A stretch of 64,000 nucleotides of DNA from NCBI RefSeq assembly GCF_009664085.1, contig NZ_CP039268.1, positions 2,399,001 to 2,463,000 on the forward strand, in the 5' to 3' direction. Positions 1 to 8,527 of this stretch are shown here, in pieces (the first letter of the stretch is position 1; each line of letters begins with the position of its first letter). The notes below the pieces were generated by a model. It worked only from the letters and a program-made list of their open reading frames with translations. It was not told the origin of the DNA and searched no databases. Origin of the DNA: Thermochromatium tepidum ATCC 43061 (GTDB lineage Bacteria; Pseudomonadota; Gammaproteobacteria; Chromatiales; Chromatiaceae). A program made the position numbers and the translations under genes.

Positions 1-1218
1 GTGGTGATCGTGGGTGGCGGTCTGGTCGGCGGCAGTCTGGCCGCTGCCCTGCGTGCGCTGCCGCTGCGGGTGGCGCTGATCGAATCCGCCCCAGTGCGCA
101 CTCCGAACCAACCGAGTCCGGACGAGCGCGTGATTGCGCTCTCGCTCGGCAGTCGGCGTATCTTCGGTGGGCTCGGTGTCTGGCCAGCCATCGCACCCGT
201 GGCCGAACCCATCCTGAGCGTGCATATCTCGGACCGGGGGTATTGCGGTTTCACCCGACTCGAATGCCATGAGGTCGGCGTCGAGGCGTTCGGTTATGTG
301 ACGCCGGCGCGCGCCCTGGATCAGGTGCTCCAGGAGGTGCTCGAACCTGCCACCAATATCCACATCCTGCGTCCGGCCCGGTTGCTCGATCATCAGGCGG
401 GACCCATAGGGGTCGCGCTGGACATCCAGGTCGGGGACGAACGCCGGGGCATCACGACCCGGTTGCTGGTGGCCGCCGACGGCGGCGACTCCAGTGTGCG
501 CGACCGGCTCGGGATCCGGGTCGAGGGACACGACTATGGACAGGACGCGGTCGTCACCACCGTGCTGGCGGATCGACCCTGCCCCGGCCAGGCCTTCGAG
601 CGCTTCACCGACACGGGCCCCTTGGCCATGCTGCCGATGCCAGGCGGACGCTACTCGGTGGTCTGGACCTGCCGCCCGACCGAGACTGCCGAGTTGCTCG
701 CGCTCACAGAGAGCGATTTCAGCGCCCGTTTGCAGGCGCGTTTCGGTTGGCGTCTCGGACGACTGAGCGCGCCCTCGCCGCGTCAGGCCTATCCGCTCAG
801 GCTCAGGCTGGTGCGCGAGACCATCCACGAGCGTCTGGTGCTGATCGGCAATGCCGCCCACACCCTGCATCCGGTCGCGGGTCAGGGCTTCAATCTGGGT
901 CTGCGCGATGTCGCCGCACTCGCCGAGGTCTTGGGTGAGGCGGCTCGATGCGGTCAGGATCCAGGCTCAGCCGACACGCTCGCTGACTACAAACGCTGGC
1001 GCGGACGCGATCAGGTCGCGACCGCCTGGCTGACCGATACCCTGGCACGGCTGTTCGTGGTGCCCTGGCGTCCAGTGCGCCTTGCACGCAATCTCGGTCT
1101 GCTGGGGCTGGATCTGGTGCCCGCCGCGCGCCGGCGACTGGCGCGACGCCTCATGGGGCTCGCGGGGGCGCTGCCGCGTCTGGCCCGTGGTCTACCCTTG
1201 GAGGCACATCATGTCTGA
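1..1218 (+). CDS. ubiH: 2-octaprenyl-6-methoxyphenol hydroxylase UbiH (5' end probably cut by window)
   Basis: FAD-dependent aromatic hydroxylase of ubiquinone synthesis (UbiH/COQ6 family). The N-terminal dinucleotide-binding motif GGGLVGG lies at residues 5-11, the ADGGDSSVR (DG) motif near residue 160, and the second FAD motif IGNAAHTLHPVAGQGFNLG near residue 282. The Asn of GNAAH and the AGQGFNLG string are typical of UbiH rather than UbiI. The reading frame is open at base 1 and the Rossmann motif starts immediately, so the true start is likely a few codons upstream of the window and the first GTG is probably an internal Val codon. It overlaps the next hydroxylase gene by 8 bases, as expected for a ubiH-ubiI operon. 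Confidence 0.9.
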   Translation: MVIVGGGLVGGSLAAALRALPLRVALIESAPVRTPNQPSPDERVIALSLGSRRIFGGLGVWPAIAPVAEPILSVHISDRGYCGFTRLECHEVGVEAFGYVTPARALDQVLQEVLEPATNIHILRPARLLDHQAGPIGVALDIQVGDERRGITTRLLVAADGGDSSVRDRLGIRVEGHDYGQDAVVTTVLADRPCPGQAFERFTDTGPLAMLPMPGGRYSVVWTCRPTETAELLALTESDFSARLQARFGWRLGRLSAPSPRQAYPLRLRLVRETIHERLVLIGNAAHTLHPVAGQGFNLGLRDVAALAEVLGEAARCGQDPGSADTLADYKRWRGRDQVATAWLTDTLARLFVVPWRPVRLARNLGLLGLDLVPAARRRLARRLMGLAGALPRLARGLPLEAHHV

Positions 1219-2443
1219 CACCCACACCGACTTCACTGTGGTCGTGGTCGGCGGCGGCATGGTCGGTGCCGCCTTTGCCGCCGCCTGCTCGGGGCATGGG
1301 TGCTCGATCGCTGTGGTCGAATCCCAAGAGCCCGTCCGCCGTTGGCCTCACGGCGAGATCGATCTGCGGGTCTCGGCCCTGAATCGGGCCAGTCAGTCCT
1401 TTCTAGAGCGGCTCGAGGTCTGGGATGACATCCGGGGGCTCGGGGTGAGCCCCTATCGCGAGATGCATGTCTGGGACGCCCTCAGCGGCGCCCAGATCCA
1501 TTTCGATAGTCAGGCGCTCGGCGAGCCGGATCTGGGGCACATCGTCGAAAATCGCGTCATCCAGCGCGTGCTCTGGGAGCAGCTCGAAAACGCCGATGAC
1601 GTCCAGCTCTTCTGCCCCATAGGCATCGTCGACCTGGAGCTTAACCCCGAGTGTTCGCGCCTGATCCTCAGCGATGGTCGCGCGATCACGACCCGGCTGC
1701 TGGTCGGCGCCGATGGTCGCGATTCGCTGGTGCGCGCCCTGGCCGGCATCGAGACTGAGGGCTGGGACTATGGTCAGCGTGCCATCGTCGCCCATGTCCG
1801 GCCGGACGAATGGCATCGCGAGACGGCCTGGCAGCGTTTCCTGCCGACCGGTCCGCTGGCACTCTTGCCGCTGGCCGATGGGCGCTGCTCGATCGTATGG
1901 TCGGCCGACGAGGCGCGCGCAGACGAGCTCATGGCGCTCGACGATGCCGCCTTCTCGACAGCGCTGAGCGAGGCCTCCGAATTCAAGCTCGGCACCCTGA
2001 GGCTCGACAGTCGGCGTGTCGCCATCCCGCTGCGCCTACAACACGCCAAGACCTATGTGCGTCCGGGGGTCGCGCTCATCGGCGACGCGGCCCATGCCAT
2101 CCATCCGCTCTCCGGTCAGGGCGTCAATCTCGGCTTTATGGACGCCATCGCCCTGATCTCAGCCCTGGAGACCGGGCTGGCGCACGGGCGCGACCTCGCT
2201 GGGCTTTGGACCCTGCGCCGCTACGAGCGCGCGCGACGCGGTGAGAACCAGCTCATGCTCCAGGCGATGGACCTCTTCAAGCGCATCTTCGGCTGGGAGG
2301 GGCCGGCCCTGGTGCGCCTACGTGGGCTTGGGCTGAATGCAACCGATCGCCTGGAGCCGCTCAAGCGGCTGATCATGCGGCAGGCGCTTGGACTCGGATA
2401 CGAGCCCGGTACCGGAGACAGGGAGGCCCCCTGTAGGCGGTGA
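1211..2443 (+). CDS. ubiI: UbiI/VisC-type FAD-dependent ubiquinone hydroxylase
   Basis: A 410-residue paralogue of the preceding UbiH. It has the GGGMVG FAD motif near residue 14, a GADGRDSLVR motif near residue 168, and IGDAAHAIHPLSGQGVNLG near residue 289. The GDAAHAIHPLSGQG form matches the UbiI/UbiF/VisC branch, which hydroxylates C5 (UbiI) or C6 (UbiF) of the ubiquinone ring. The adjacency to ubiH favours UbiI, but the substrate position cannot be read from sequence alone. The frame is open further upstream, but ATG 1211 is chosen because it starts just before the FAD fold and overlaps the ubiH stop (ATGTCTGA), implying translational coupling. Confidence 0.85.
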   Translation: MSDTHTDFTVVVVGGGMVGAAFAAACSGHGCSIAVVESQEPVRRWPHGEIDLRVSALNRASQSFLERLEVWDDIRGLGVSPYREMHVWDALSGAQIHFDSQALGEPDLGHIVENRVIQRVLWEQLENADDVQLFCPIGIVDLELNPECSRLILSDGRAITTRLLVGADGRDSLVRALAGIETEGWDYGQRAIVAHVRPDEWHRETAWQRFLPTGPLALLPLADGRCSIVWSADEARADELMALDDAAFSTALSEASEFKLGTLRLDSRRVAIPLRLQHAKTYVRPGVALIGDAAHAIHPLSGQGVNLGFMDAIALISALETGLAHGRDLAGLWTLRRYERARRGENQLMLQAMDLFKRIFGWEGPALVRLRGLGLNATDRLEPLKRLIMRQALGLGYEPGTGDREAPCRR

Positions 2444-2861
2444 CCTGAGGCGCCCTGCGCCGTGCAACCATAGCGTCATGTACGATCGGTATAAGACCCG
2501 CCTCCAGTGTCCAGCCGCTCCAGGGGCCACCGGGCGGATCACTTCCAAGCGACCGGAAATCGCCTTGAGAAGCGCTGAAGCCCAGTCTCCCTGTGGCTGT
2601 GTGCCTCAAGGAGAGGCTGAAAAATCCATGGATGGATTGTTTCAGTGCCCCCTAGGGAGGCGCTAGATTGAGATTCGCGGCTAAAGTCGCTCCTACAACC
2701 CATTGATTTTGTAGGAGCGGCTTGAGACGCGATTCAGGGAGACATTGATTGTGTAGAGTGGCTTTAGCCGCGATTCAGGGAGACGTGATTTATTCGGCGT
2801 TTCCCTAGGATTCGGCCTGAGTCGCTCAGGATCCACTGCAACGAACCGAGGAGAGTCAATC
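2444..2861. other. Spacer between ubiI and pfp, carrying a repeat cluster
   Basis: This 418-base gap holds no credible gene. The first ~220 bases show nothing recognisable. The centre holds three related inverted or direct copies of a REP-like sequence (listed separately), and the last ~20 bases hold the pfp ribosome binding site, GAGGAGAG at about 2848-2855, seven bases before the GTG start. Confidence 0.6.
2672..2790. repeat. REP-like palindromic repeat cluster
   Basis: Three units related to TGTAGGAGCGGCTTTAGCCG. Unit 1 (about 2672-2697) is on the minus strand. Unit 2 (2710-2734) is its inverted partner with a few changes, so units 1 and 2 could form a long hairpin. Unit 3 (2752-2785) is a direct repeat of unit 2 and shares the following GATTCAGGGAGAC. 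This arrangement is typical of REP/BIME elements in intergenic DNA of gammaproteobacteria. A role in transcription termination after ubiI or in mRNA stability is possible but not shown. Confidence 0.7.
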
Positions 2862-4115
2862 GTGTCAGCCAAGAATGCCTTCTATGCCCAATCCGGTGGG
2901 GTGACCGCCGTCATCAATGCCTCTGCCTGTGGTGTGATCGAGACCGCGCGCCGTCACCCGGACCGGATCGCCAAGGTCTATGCCGGACGCAACGGCATCA
3001 TCGGCGCGCTCACCGAGGATCTGATCGACACCAGCCTGGAGTCTGACGAGGCCATCGCGGCGCTGCGCTACACCCCCGCCGGCGCCTTTGGTTCCTGTCG
3101 CTACAAATTGAAGAGCCTGGAGGCCAATCGGCGCGAGTACGAACGTCTGATCGAGGTCTTCAAGGCCCACGACATCGGCTATTTCTTCTACAACGGCGGC
3201 GGCGACTCGGCCGACACCTGTTACAAGGTCTCCCAGCTCTCCGCGGGCCTGGGCTATCCGGTCCAGGCCATCCATGTGCCCAAGACGGTCGATAACGACC
3301 TGCCGATCACCGACAACTGCCCGGGGTTCGGCTCGGTGGCCAAGTACATCGCGACCTCGGCACTGGAGGCGTCCTATGACGTGCGCTCCATGGCCAAGAC
3401 CTCGACCAAGGTCTTTATTCTGGAGGTCATGGGGCGACATGCCGGTTGGATCGCGGCTGCCGGCGGTCTGATCGAGGATCAGGGTATCCCGGTCGTGATC
3501 CTCTTCCCCGAGATCGAGTTCGATCAGGAGCGCTTCCTCGCCGCCGTCAAGTCCAGGGTCGAGCAGTATGGCTATTGCACCGTGGTGGTCTCGGAGGGCG
3601 CCAAGTATGCGGACGGACGCTTCCTCGCTGAACAGGGCACGCGCGATGCCTTCGGTCACGCCCAGCTCGGCGGTGCCGCCCCGGTGGTGGCCAATATGAT
3701 CAAGGAAGGACTCGGCTACAAGTTCCACTGGGCGGTGGCCGACTATCTCCAGCGCGCGGCGCGCCATCTGGCCTCCAAGACCGACGTCGAGCAGGCCTAT
3801 GCCATGGGTCGGGCGGCGGTCGAACTCGCGCTCGCGGGTCACAATGCCGTGATGCCCACCGTCAAGCGCATCAGCCATGATCCCTATGCCTGGGAGGTCG
3901 GCGAGGCGCCGCTGTCGGAGGTGGCCAACGTCGAGAAGTTCATGCCGCGGGAGTTCATCTCCGAGGACGGCTTTGGCATCACCCCGGCCTGCAAGCAGTA
4001 TCTGATCCCCCTCATCCAGGGTGAGGACTATCCGCCTTTCGAACGCGGTCTGCCCAAATACGTCACCCTCAAGAACACCCCGGTCGAGCGCAAGCTCGGG
4101 GCGTTCGAGCTATAA
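2862..4115 (+). CDS. pfp: Pyrophosphate-dependent 6-phosphofructokinase
   Basis: Reversible phosphorylation of fructose 6-phosphate using PPi. The 417-residue protein shows QSGGVTAVINAS at the N-terminus, GGGDS at residues 112-116, PKTVDNDL at 140-147 and MGRHAGW at 190-196. The Lys of PKTVDND is the hallmark of PPi-using enzymes, where ATP-PFKs have Gly. The start is GTG 2862, preceded by GAGGAGAG at good spacing. A PPase gene lies 94 bases downstream, so two enzymes that set the PPi pool are neighbours. Its cellular direction (glycolysis or gluconeogenesis) cannot be told from sequence. Confidence 0.93.
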   Translation: MSAKNAFYAQSGGVTAVINASACGVIETARRHPDRIAKVYAGRNGIIGALTEDLIDTSLESDEAIAALRYTPAGAFGSCRYKLKSLEANRREYERLIEVFKAHDIGYFFYNGGGDSADTCYKVSQLSAGLGYPVQAIHVPKTVDNDLPITDNCPGFGSVAKYIATSALEASYDVRSMAKTSTKVFILEVMGRHAGWIAAAGGLIEDQGIPVVILFPEIEFDQERFLAAVKSRVEQYGYCTVVVSEGAKYADGRFLAEQGTRDAFGHAQLGGAAPVVANMIKEGLGYKFHWAVADYLQRAARHLASKTDVEQAYAMGRAAVELALAGHNAVMPTVKRISHDPYAWEVGEAPLSEVANVEKFMPREFISEDGFGITPACKQYLIPLIQGEDYPPFERGLPKYVTLKNTPVERKLGAFEL

Positions 4116-4151
4116 GAATTGAAATCATCAAAGCTTATTTGAGCTACAATT

Positions 4152-4181
4152 GACGCCTTGTCGCGGGGGCGACAAGGCGTC
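4152..4181. terminator. Strong hairpin between pfp and ppa
   Basis: A perfect 13-bp stem (GACGCCTTGTCGC and its complement) with a GGGG loop. The following bases are AAGCTTATTCATT, so the U-tract is weak. It may act as a terminator or processing/stability hairpin that uncouples pfp from ppa. It sits only 27 bases before the ppa ATG. Confidence 0.55.
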
Positions 4182-4208
4182 AAGCTTATTCATTCATAAG
4201 GCCTGTTC

Positions 4209-4757
4209 ATGGATCTGTCCAAGGTTTCGCGCGGGGACAATGTCCCCTATGCCATCAACGTCATCATCGAGATCCCGGCGCACTCCGAACCGGTGAAATA
4301 CGAGATGGACAAAAAGACCGGCGCCATGTTCGTCGATCGCTTCATGTCCACCGCCATGCACTACCCCTGTAACTACGGCTATGTCCCGCATACCCTGTCT
4401 TCGGACGGCGATCCGGTCGATGTCATGGTGGTCACCCCCTATCCACTGATCCCGGGCTCGGTCATCAAGTGCCGCCCAATCGGTCTACTCAAGATGACCG
4501 ATGAATCGGGCGACGACGCCAAGGTGCTGGCGCTGCCGATCGACAAGCTCTACAAGGGCTATCGTCAGGTCGAGAGTTTCCGCGACATGCCGCAACACCT
4601 CCTCGACCAGATCGCCCATTTCTTCGAGCACTATAAAGACCTCGACGAGGGCAAGTGGGTGCGGATCGCCGGTTGGGGCGACCGCGAGGAGGCTTGTCAG
4701 GAGATCCTGGCGAGCGTCAAGATGTTTGATGACGCCCCCGAGAAACCGGCCTTCTGA
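4209..4757 (+). CDS. ppa: Family I inorganic pyrophosphatase
   Basis: Soluble Mg-dependent PPi hydrolase. The 182-residue length matches bacterial family I enzymes. The metal-binding signature DGDPVD is at residues 66-71, with [10 protein letters not shown] just before it, as in E. coli PPase. Downstream DDAKVLAL and the [10 protein letters not shown] segment carry further conserved acidic and basic active-site residues. It follows pfp on the same strand after a 93-base gap that contains a hairpin. Cytoplasmic, as no signal peptide is visible. Confidence 0.95.
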   Translation: MDLSKVSRGDNVPYAINVIIEIPAHSEPVKYEMDKKTGAMFVDRFMSTAMHYPCNYGYVPHTLSSDGDPVDVMVVTPYPLIPGSVIKCRPIGLLKMTDESGDDAKVLALPIDKLYKGYRQVESFRDMPQHLLDQIAHFFEHYKDLDEGKWVRIAGWGDREEACQEILASVKMFDDAPEKPAF

Positions 4758-4760
4758 TCG

Positions 4761-5249
4761 ATGCTCACACACTTTACCCCAAGCGGCGAGGCCCGGATGG
4801 TCGATGTCGGCGCCAAACCCGAGACGGTACGGCGCGCGCTGGCCGAGGGCTGGATCCGGATGCAGCCTGAAACCCTGGACCTGATTGAACGAGGGGGCCA
4901 TGCCAAGGGCGATGTGCTCGGGGTCGCGCGGCTGGCGGGTATCATGGGCGCCAAGCGCACGTCCGATCTGATCCCGCTCTGCCATCCGCTGAGCCTCACC
5001 CGCGTCGAGATCGAACTGACACCTGTTGCGGAGGCATCCGCCGTTCGGTGTCGCGCGAGGGTCGAGACCCTTGGCCGGACTGGGGTCGAGATGGAGGCGC
5101 TGTGCGCGGTGCAGATCAGTTTGTTGACGATCTATGATATGTGCAAGGCCGTCGATCGCGGTATGCGGATCACCGACGTCCAGCTGGTCGAGAAGTCCGG
5201 CGGACGCTCCGGGCACTGGAGGCGCGACGACCAAGACCCGACTCGCTGA
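4761..5249 (+). CDS. moaC: Cyclic pyranopterin monophosphate synthase MoaC
   Basis: Second step of molybdenum cofactor synthesis (conversion of the cyclic GTP intermediate to cPMP). The 162 residues cover the whole family: [12 protein letters not shown] near residue 72, [11 protein letters not shown] near 111, [11 protein letters not shown] near 127 and [10 protein letters not shown] at the C-terminus. It begins three bases after the ppa stop, so it is probably co-transcribed with ppa. No other moa gene is visible in the window. Confidence 0.93.
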   Translation: MLTHFTPSGEARMVDVGAKPETVRRALAEGWIRMQPETLDLIERGGHAKGDVLGVARLAGIMGAKRTSDLIPLCHPLSLTRVEIELTPVAEASAVRCRARVETLGRTGVEMEALCAVQISLLTIYDMCKAVDRGMRITDVQLVEKSGGRSGHWRRDDQDPTR

Positions 5250-5275
5250 TCTGGGATCCGGGGTCGCTGCCAGAG

Positions 5276-5944
5276 ATGCGTGATTCTCAGCCGACAGGGT
5301 TCAATGCCTTCTACCAGGGGGCGCGCTTTCTCACCGCCGCCGCCCGGCTCGACCAGGCGCCGGACGACCGGGGGCGCGAGGTCGCCTTCGCCGGGCGCTC
5401 CAATGCCGGCAAGTCGAGCGCCATCAACGCGATCTGCCACCAGAACGCGCTCGCCCGGACCAGTAAGACCCCAGGTCGCACCCAGCAGTTGATCTTCTTC
5501 AAGCTCGACGACGAGCGCCGCCTGGTCGACCTGCCCGGCTATGGCTATGCCAGGGTGCCCGAACGCGTCAAACTCGAGTGGCAGCGCCATCTTTCGCACT
5601 ATCTGGAGCACCGCCGGTCGCTGGTCGGGCTGGTGATCGTCATGGATATCCGCCATCCCCTGACCGATTACGATCGTCAGATGTTGGACTGGGGGCAGCG
5701 TGCAGGGCTTTCGATCCTGCTGCTGCTCACCAAGGCCGACAAGCTCAAGCGCGGCGCGGCCAAGGCGGCGCGTCTGGCCGTCGAGCGTGCCCTGGCCGAG
5801 GCAGGGTCTGGTCAGGTCGAGGTTCAGGTGTTTTCGGCCCACGAGCGCCTGGGTATCGGGTGCGTCCAGGCCGTCCTGGATCGCTGGCTCGCGGTCGACA
5901 CCTCAGTTCCAGACACCCCTAACCGGCTGGCCGCACCGCAGTGA
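5276..5944 (+). CDS. engB: Ribosome-biogenesis GTP-binding protein EngB (YihA/YsxC)
   Basis: Small GTPase needed for large-subunit assembly. P-loop GRSNAGKS at residues 40-47, G2 Thr in [10 protein letters not shown]3 DLPGYGYA from residue 85, and G4 TKAD near residue 150. The frame is open further upstream, but ATG 5276 (start [10 protein letters not shown]) gives a 222-residue protein of normal length with a conserved N-terminus; earlier starts would read through the moaC 3' end. It ends 19 bases before the convergent glycosyltransferase gene. Confidence 0.92.
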   Translation: MRDSQPTGFNAFYQGARFLTAAARLDQAPDDRGREVAFAGRSNAGKSSAINAICHQNALARTSKTPGRTQQLIFFKLDDERRLVDLPGYGYARVPERVKLEWQRHLSHYLEHRRSLVGLVIVMDIRHPLTDYDRQMLDWGQRAGLSILLLLTKADKLKRGAAKAARLAVERALAEAGSGQVEVQVFSAHERLGIGCVQAVLDRWLAVDTSVPDTPNRLAAPQ

Positions 5945-5962
5945 CCACGAGCGCGACCACCT

Positions 5963-8527
5963 TCAGCCCGAATCGACCAGCTCCAGATAGCGCGCGGCGA
6001 TGGTGCGCCAGTCCAGCGCCGTGACAAAGGCGCGTGCCGCCGCGCCCAGATGCGCGCGCCGTTCGGGGTCGGCGAGCAGCTCGGCCACCGCCTGGGCGAA
6101 GGCGTCGTGGTCATCGACGATCAGCGCCTCGACCCCCGGGGTGATGGGGATGCCCTCGGCACCCTTGGCGGTACTCACCACTGCCAGTCCGGCAGCAAAA
6201 TAATCCAGGATCTTCATGCGCGTGCCGCCTCCCTTCTGCAAGGGCACCACGGCCAGGTCCGCGCCCTTGAGATAGGGCGCGACCGACTCGACCGGTCCGG
6301 TGAAGCGCAGAGAGGGATGGAGCTCATTGGCCGGCGGATGGGGACCGATCGCCAGCACCCTGACTGCAACCCCCAACTGCTCGAGCCGCGGCAGGATCTC
6401 GTCCGCCATGACCTTCATCGCCTCCAGATTCGGCGGATAGAGATAGATCCCGTGATAGACCAGTACGGCACATTCGGGCGGGATGGCATAGAGCGCCCGG
6501 AGATCGAGCGGTGCGGCGCGTGCGAATGCCTCGAGATCGACCCCGTGCGGGATGAGATGCAGCCGCTCGGGCGCCACACCATCGGCCAGCAGACGCTGGC
6601 GGTCGGATTCGGAGACCACGACGACGGCATCCGAACGCTTGCACCACCCAAGTTCGACCTTGCGCAACACCTCATAGCCATGCGGGGACAGGTCCGGCAC
6701 CTGTTCGGCCAGGCGCCGATACTCGACATTGTGTTCGACCAGGAGCGCGCGTCCGCCCAACAGGTCACGTGTCCAGCAGGTCGCGCGCCCATAGGCCGGG
6801 AACTCGGCCTGATAGACGCGCGCGCCGGTGATGAGCGCCAGATAGAGGGTACGCGCGATGAAACTCCAGTCGGCGACCGGTCGATAGAGGAAGGCATCCT
6901 CGGCTGGGATACCCGAGTCGAGCAGGAAGGCGCGCACCTGCTCTGGATCCGGCCCGAGCAGCTGCAACCAGAGCGGAAAGCGGCGCTCGCTCCACTGACC
7001 CTGGCGCACCTCGTGGTAGCGGACGCGATCCTCGCTGATCAGATAGACGGCCTCGACCGCGAACGACAGGCCCCAGGCGGTGCGCTCGATCTTGACCGCC
7101 GCACCGTGATTGGCCGGATGGATGTCCGAGCGCGAGACCAGGATCACAGCACGGCGCCGACCGAGACGCCCGAGACCGCGCATCAGGGTCGTCACCAGCG
7201 GCTTGAGCCAGGGGCGCGCCTGACCGAGTGCGGTGCGTGCCAGGGCCTTGAATCGCGCAGAACCTCGTGGCAGAACCCTGGCCACTGGGGTCTGGATGGA
7301 CGGCTCGCACGGCGCGGCAGCAGATTGATCGGCCCTGGGCGGAACGGCTGGCGCGGTTGATTTCAGGTCGATCAGCGGCGCGCCTGGACAGGCGCGAACG
7401 GGTGTGGCCAGGAAATCGAGGACGGGTTGAATGGTTCGACCATAGTGGAAGCGTTCCTCGACCAGCCGCAGGGCATTGGCTGACTTCTCGGCGATCGTTT
7501 CGGGCCGCGCAAGGAGCGCAGTGACCAAGCCGTCGATGTCCTCGATCCGATCGATGACCCAACCGGCGTCATAGTCGCAAACCAGTCCGGCCAGCTCGGT
7601 ATAGCGGTTGCAGATCAGCGGCAGACCCAGGCTCAAGAACTCCATGGCGCGAAACGACTGGCTGTGCCAGCGCTCGGGGTTTTCGTCGGCCAATTCCAGC
7701 CCGATGTGGCAGGTACGACGCAGATACTCACGCATCGCACCATAGGGCAGGAGTCCATGCCGCTCGACGATGGATTCAGGCCAGGCGCGCTCAGATTCAC
7801 TGAGTTCCAGCGGCGCCTGATCGGCGTCATAGACATAGCGACCACTCAGAACCACCAGTCCCGCCCGCCCCCGGCCCTGACGGTCCAGCGCCCAGACCAG
7901 GGCATCGAGCCAGTCTTCGGTGCGGCGCCAGGGCCAGGAGACCCCGCCGGTGACCAGACGCAAGCGCGTCTCCGGTGAACAGGTCAGTGGTTTAAGACAC
8001 TCGAAGCCCGCCGAGATGGGCACCACATCGATGGGTGCGGCGACGCGACAGTCGAATCCAGCCAGGAGCAACCAGGGCAACAGAAAACTGGCCTGGCGCT
8101 GGTTGCCGACCAGGAAGCGATCGGCACGCCGATAACAGAGGAGCGTCCGCCGGACCTCATCGGCCAGATCTAGATGCTCTTGATACATGGCCTCTAGGAT
8201 CCGGGGGGCCACCACGTCGAGGATGAGCGGTAGGTCGAGCGACTCGGGCAGGAGCTCGATCAGCTCCCAATAGCCGACCAGCAAGGCATCCGGGGCCTCC
8301 TCCGCGATCAGGGCCGTCAGGGCATCCCGATCGCGATAGCTGCGCGCGCGCAGGCCAGCTCGGACGCCCCGTGGGGGCGGCCCACCCAGGGTCGCAGGAT
8401 AGACCTGAACCAGCGTATGGCCGGCGTCGCTAAGTCCGAGCGCCAGGCCCCGCGCGCGCACACTGTTGCCGGAGGCGATGCGCCCAGGGTCAAGCGGCTC
8501 GCCATGGGTGATGAGCAGGATCTTCAT
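5963..8527 (-). CDS. Tandem-domain glycosyltransferase (two GT4-like modules in one chain)
   Basis: An 854-residue protein with two glycosyltransferase modules. Residues ~1-395 form one GT-B-like unit starting MKILLITHGEPLDPGRIASG, the usual N-terminal nucleotide-sugar transferase opening. Residues ~470-854 form a second GT4 unit with an EHNVEYR segment, VSESDR, HGVDLEAF, YHGIYLYPPN and the C-terminal GGGTRMKILDYFAAG donor-binding block. A Pro/Ala-rich linker joins them. ATG 8527 overlaps the stop of the upstream transferase gene by four bases (ATGA). The position at the tail of the flagellar-chemotaxis block suggests a role in decorating flagellin or surface glycan; the acceptor is unknown. 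Confidence 0.8.
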   Translation of the reverse strand: MKILLITHGEPLDPGRIASGNSVRARGLALGLSDAGHTLVQVYPATLGGPPPRGVRAGLRARSYRDRDALTALIAEEAPDALLVGYWELIELLPESLDLPLILDVVAPRILEAMYQEHLDLADEVRRTLLCYRRADRFLVGNQRQASFLLPWLLLAGFDCRVAAPIDVVPISAGFECLKPLTCSPETRLRLVTGGVSWPWRRTEDWLDALVWALDRQGRGRAGLVVLSGRYVYDADQAPLELSESERAWPESIVERHGLLPYGAMREYLRRTCHIGLELADENPERWHSQSFRAMEFLSLGLPLICNRYTELAGLVCDYDAGWVIDRIEDIDGLVTALLARPETIAEKSANALRLVEERFHYGRTIQPVLDFLATPVRACPGAPLIDLKSTAPAVPPRADQSAAAPCEPSIQTPVARVLPRGSARFKALARTALGQARPWLKPLVTTLMRGLGRLGRRRAVILVSRSDIHPANHGAAVKIERTAWGLSFAVEAVYLISEDRVRYHEVRQGQWSERRFPLWLQLLGPDPEQVRAFLLDSGIPAEDAFLYRPVADWSFIARTLYLALITGARVYQAEFPAYGRATCWTRDLLGGRALLVEHNVEYRRLAEQVPDLSPHGYEVLRKVELGWCKRSDAVVVVSESDRQRLLADGVAPERLHLIPHGVDLEAFARAAPLDLRALYAIPPECAVLVYHGIYLYPPNLEAMKVMADEILPRLEQLGVAVRVLAIGPHPPANELHPSLRFTGPVESVAPYLKGADLAVVPLQKGGGTRMKILDYFAAGLAVVSTAKGAEGIPITPGVEALIVDDHDAFAQAVAELLADPERRAHLGAAARAFVTALDWRTIAARYLELVDSG

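Noticed and set aside
2865-3878. Long open frame (337 codons) antisense to pfp
   Set aside because: It is the shadow of a GC-rich gene; pfp has full motif support, and the antisense translation has no family features or ribosome site.
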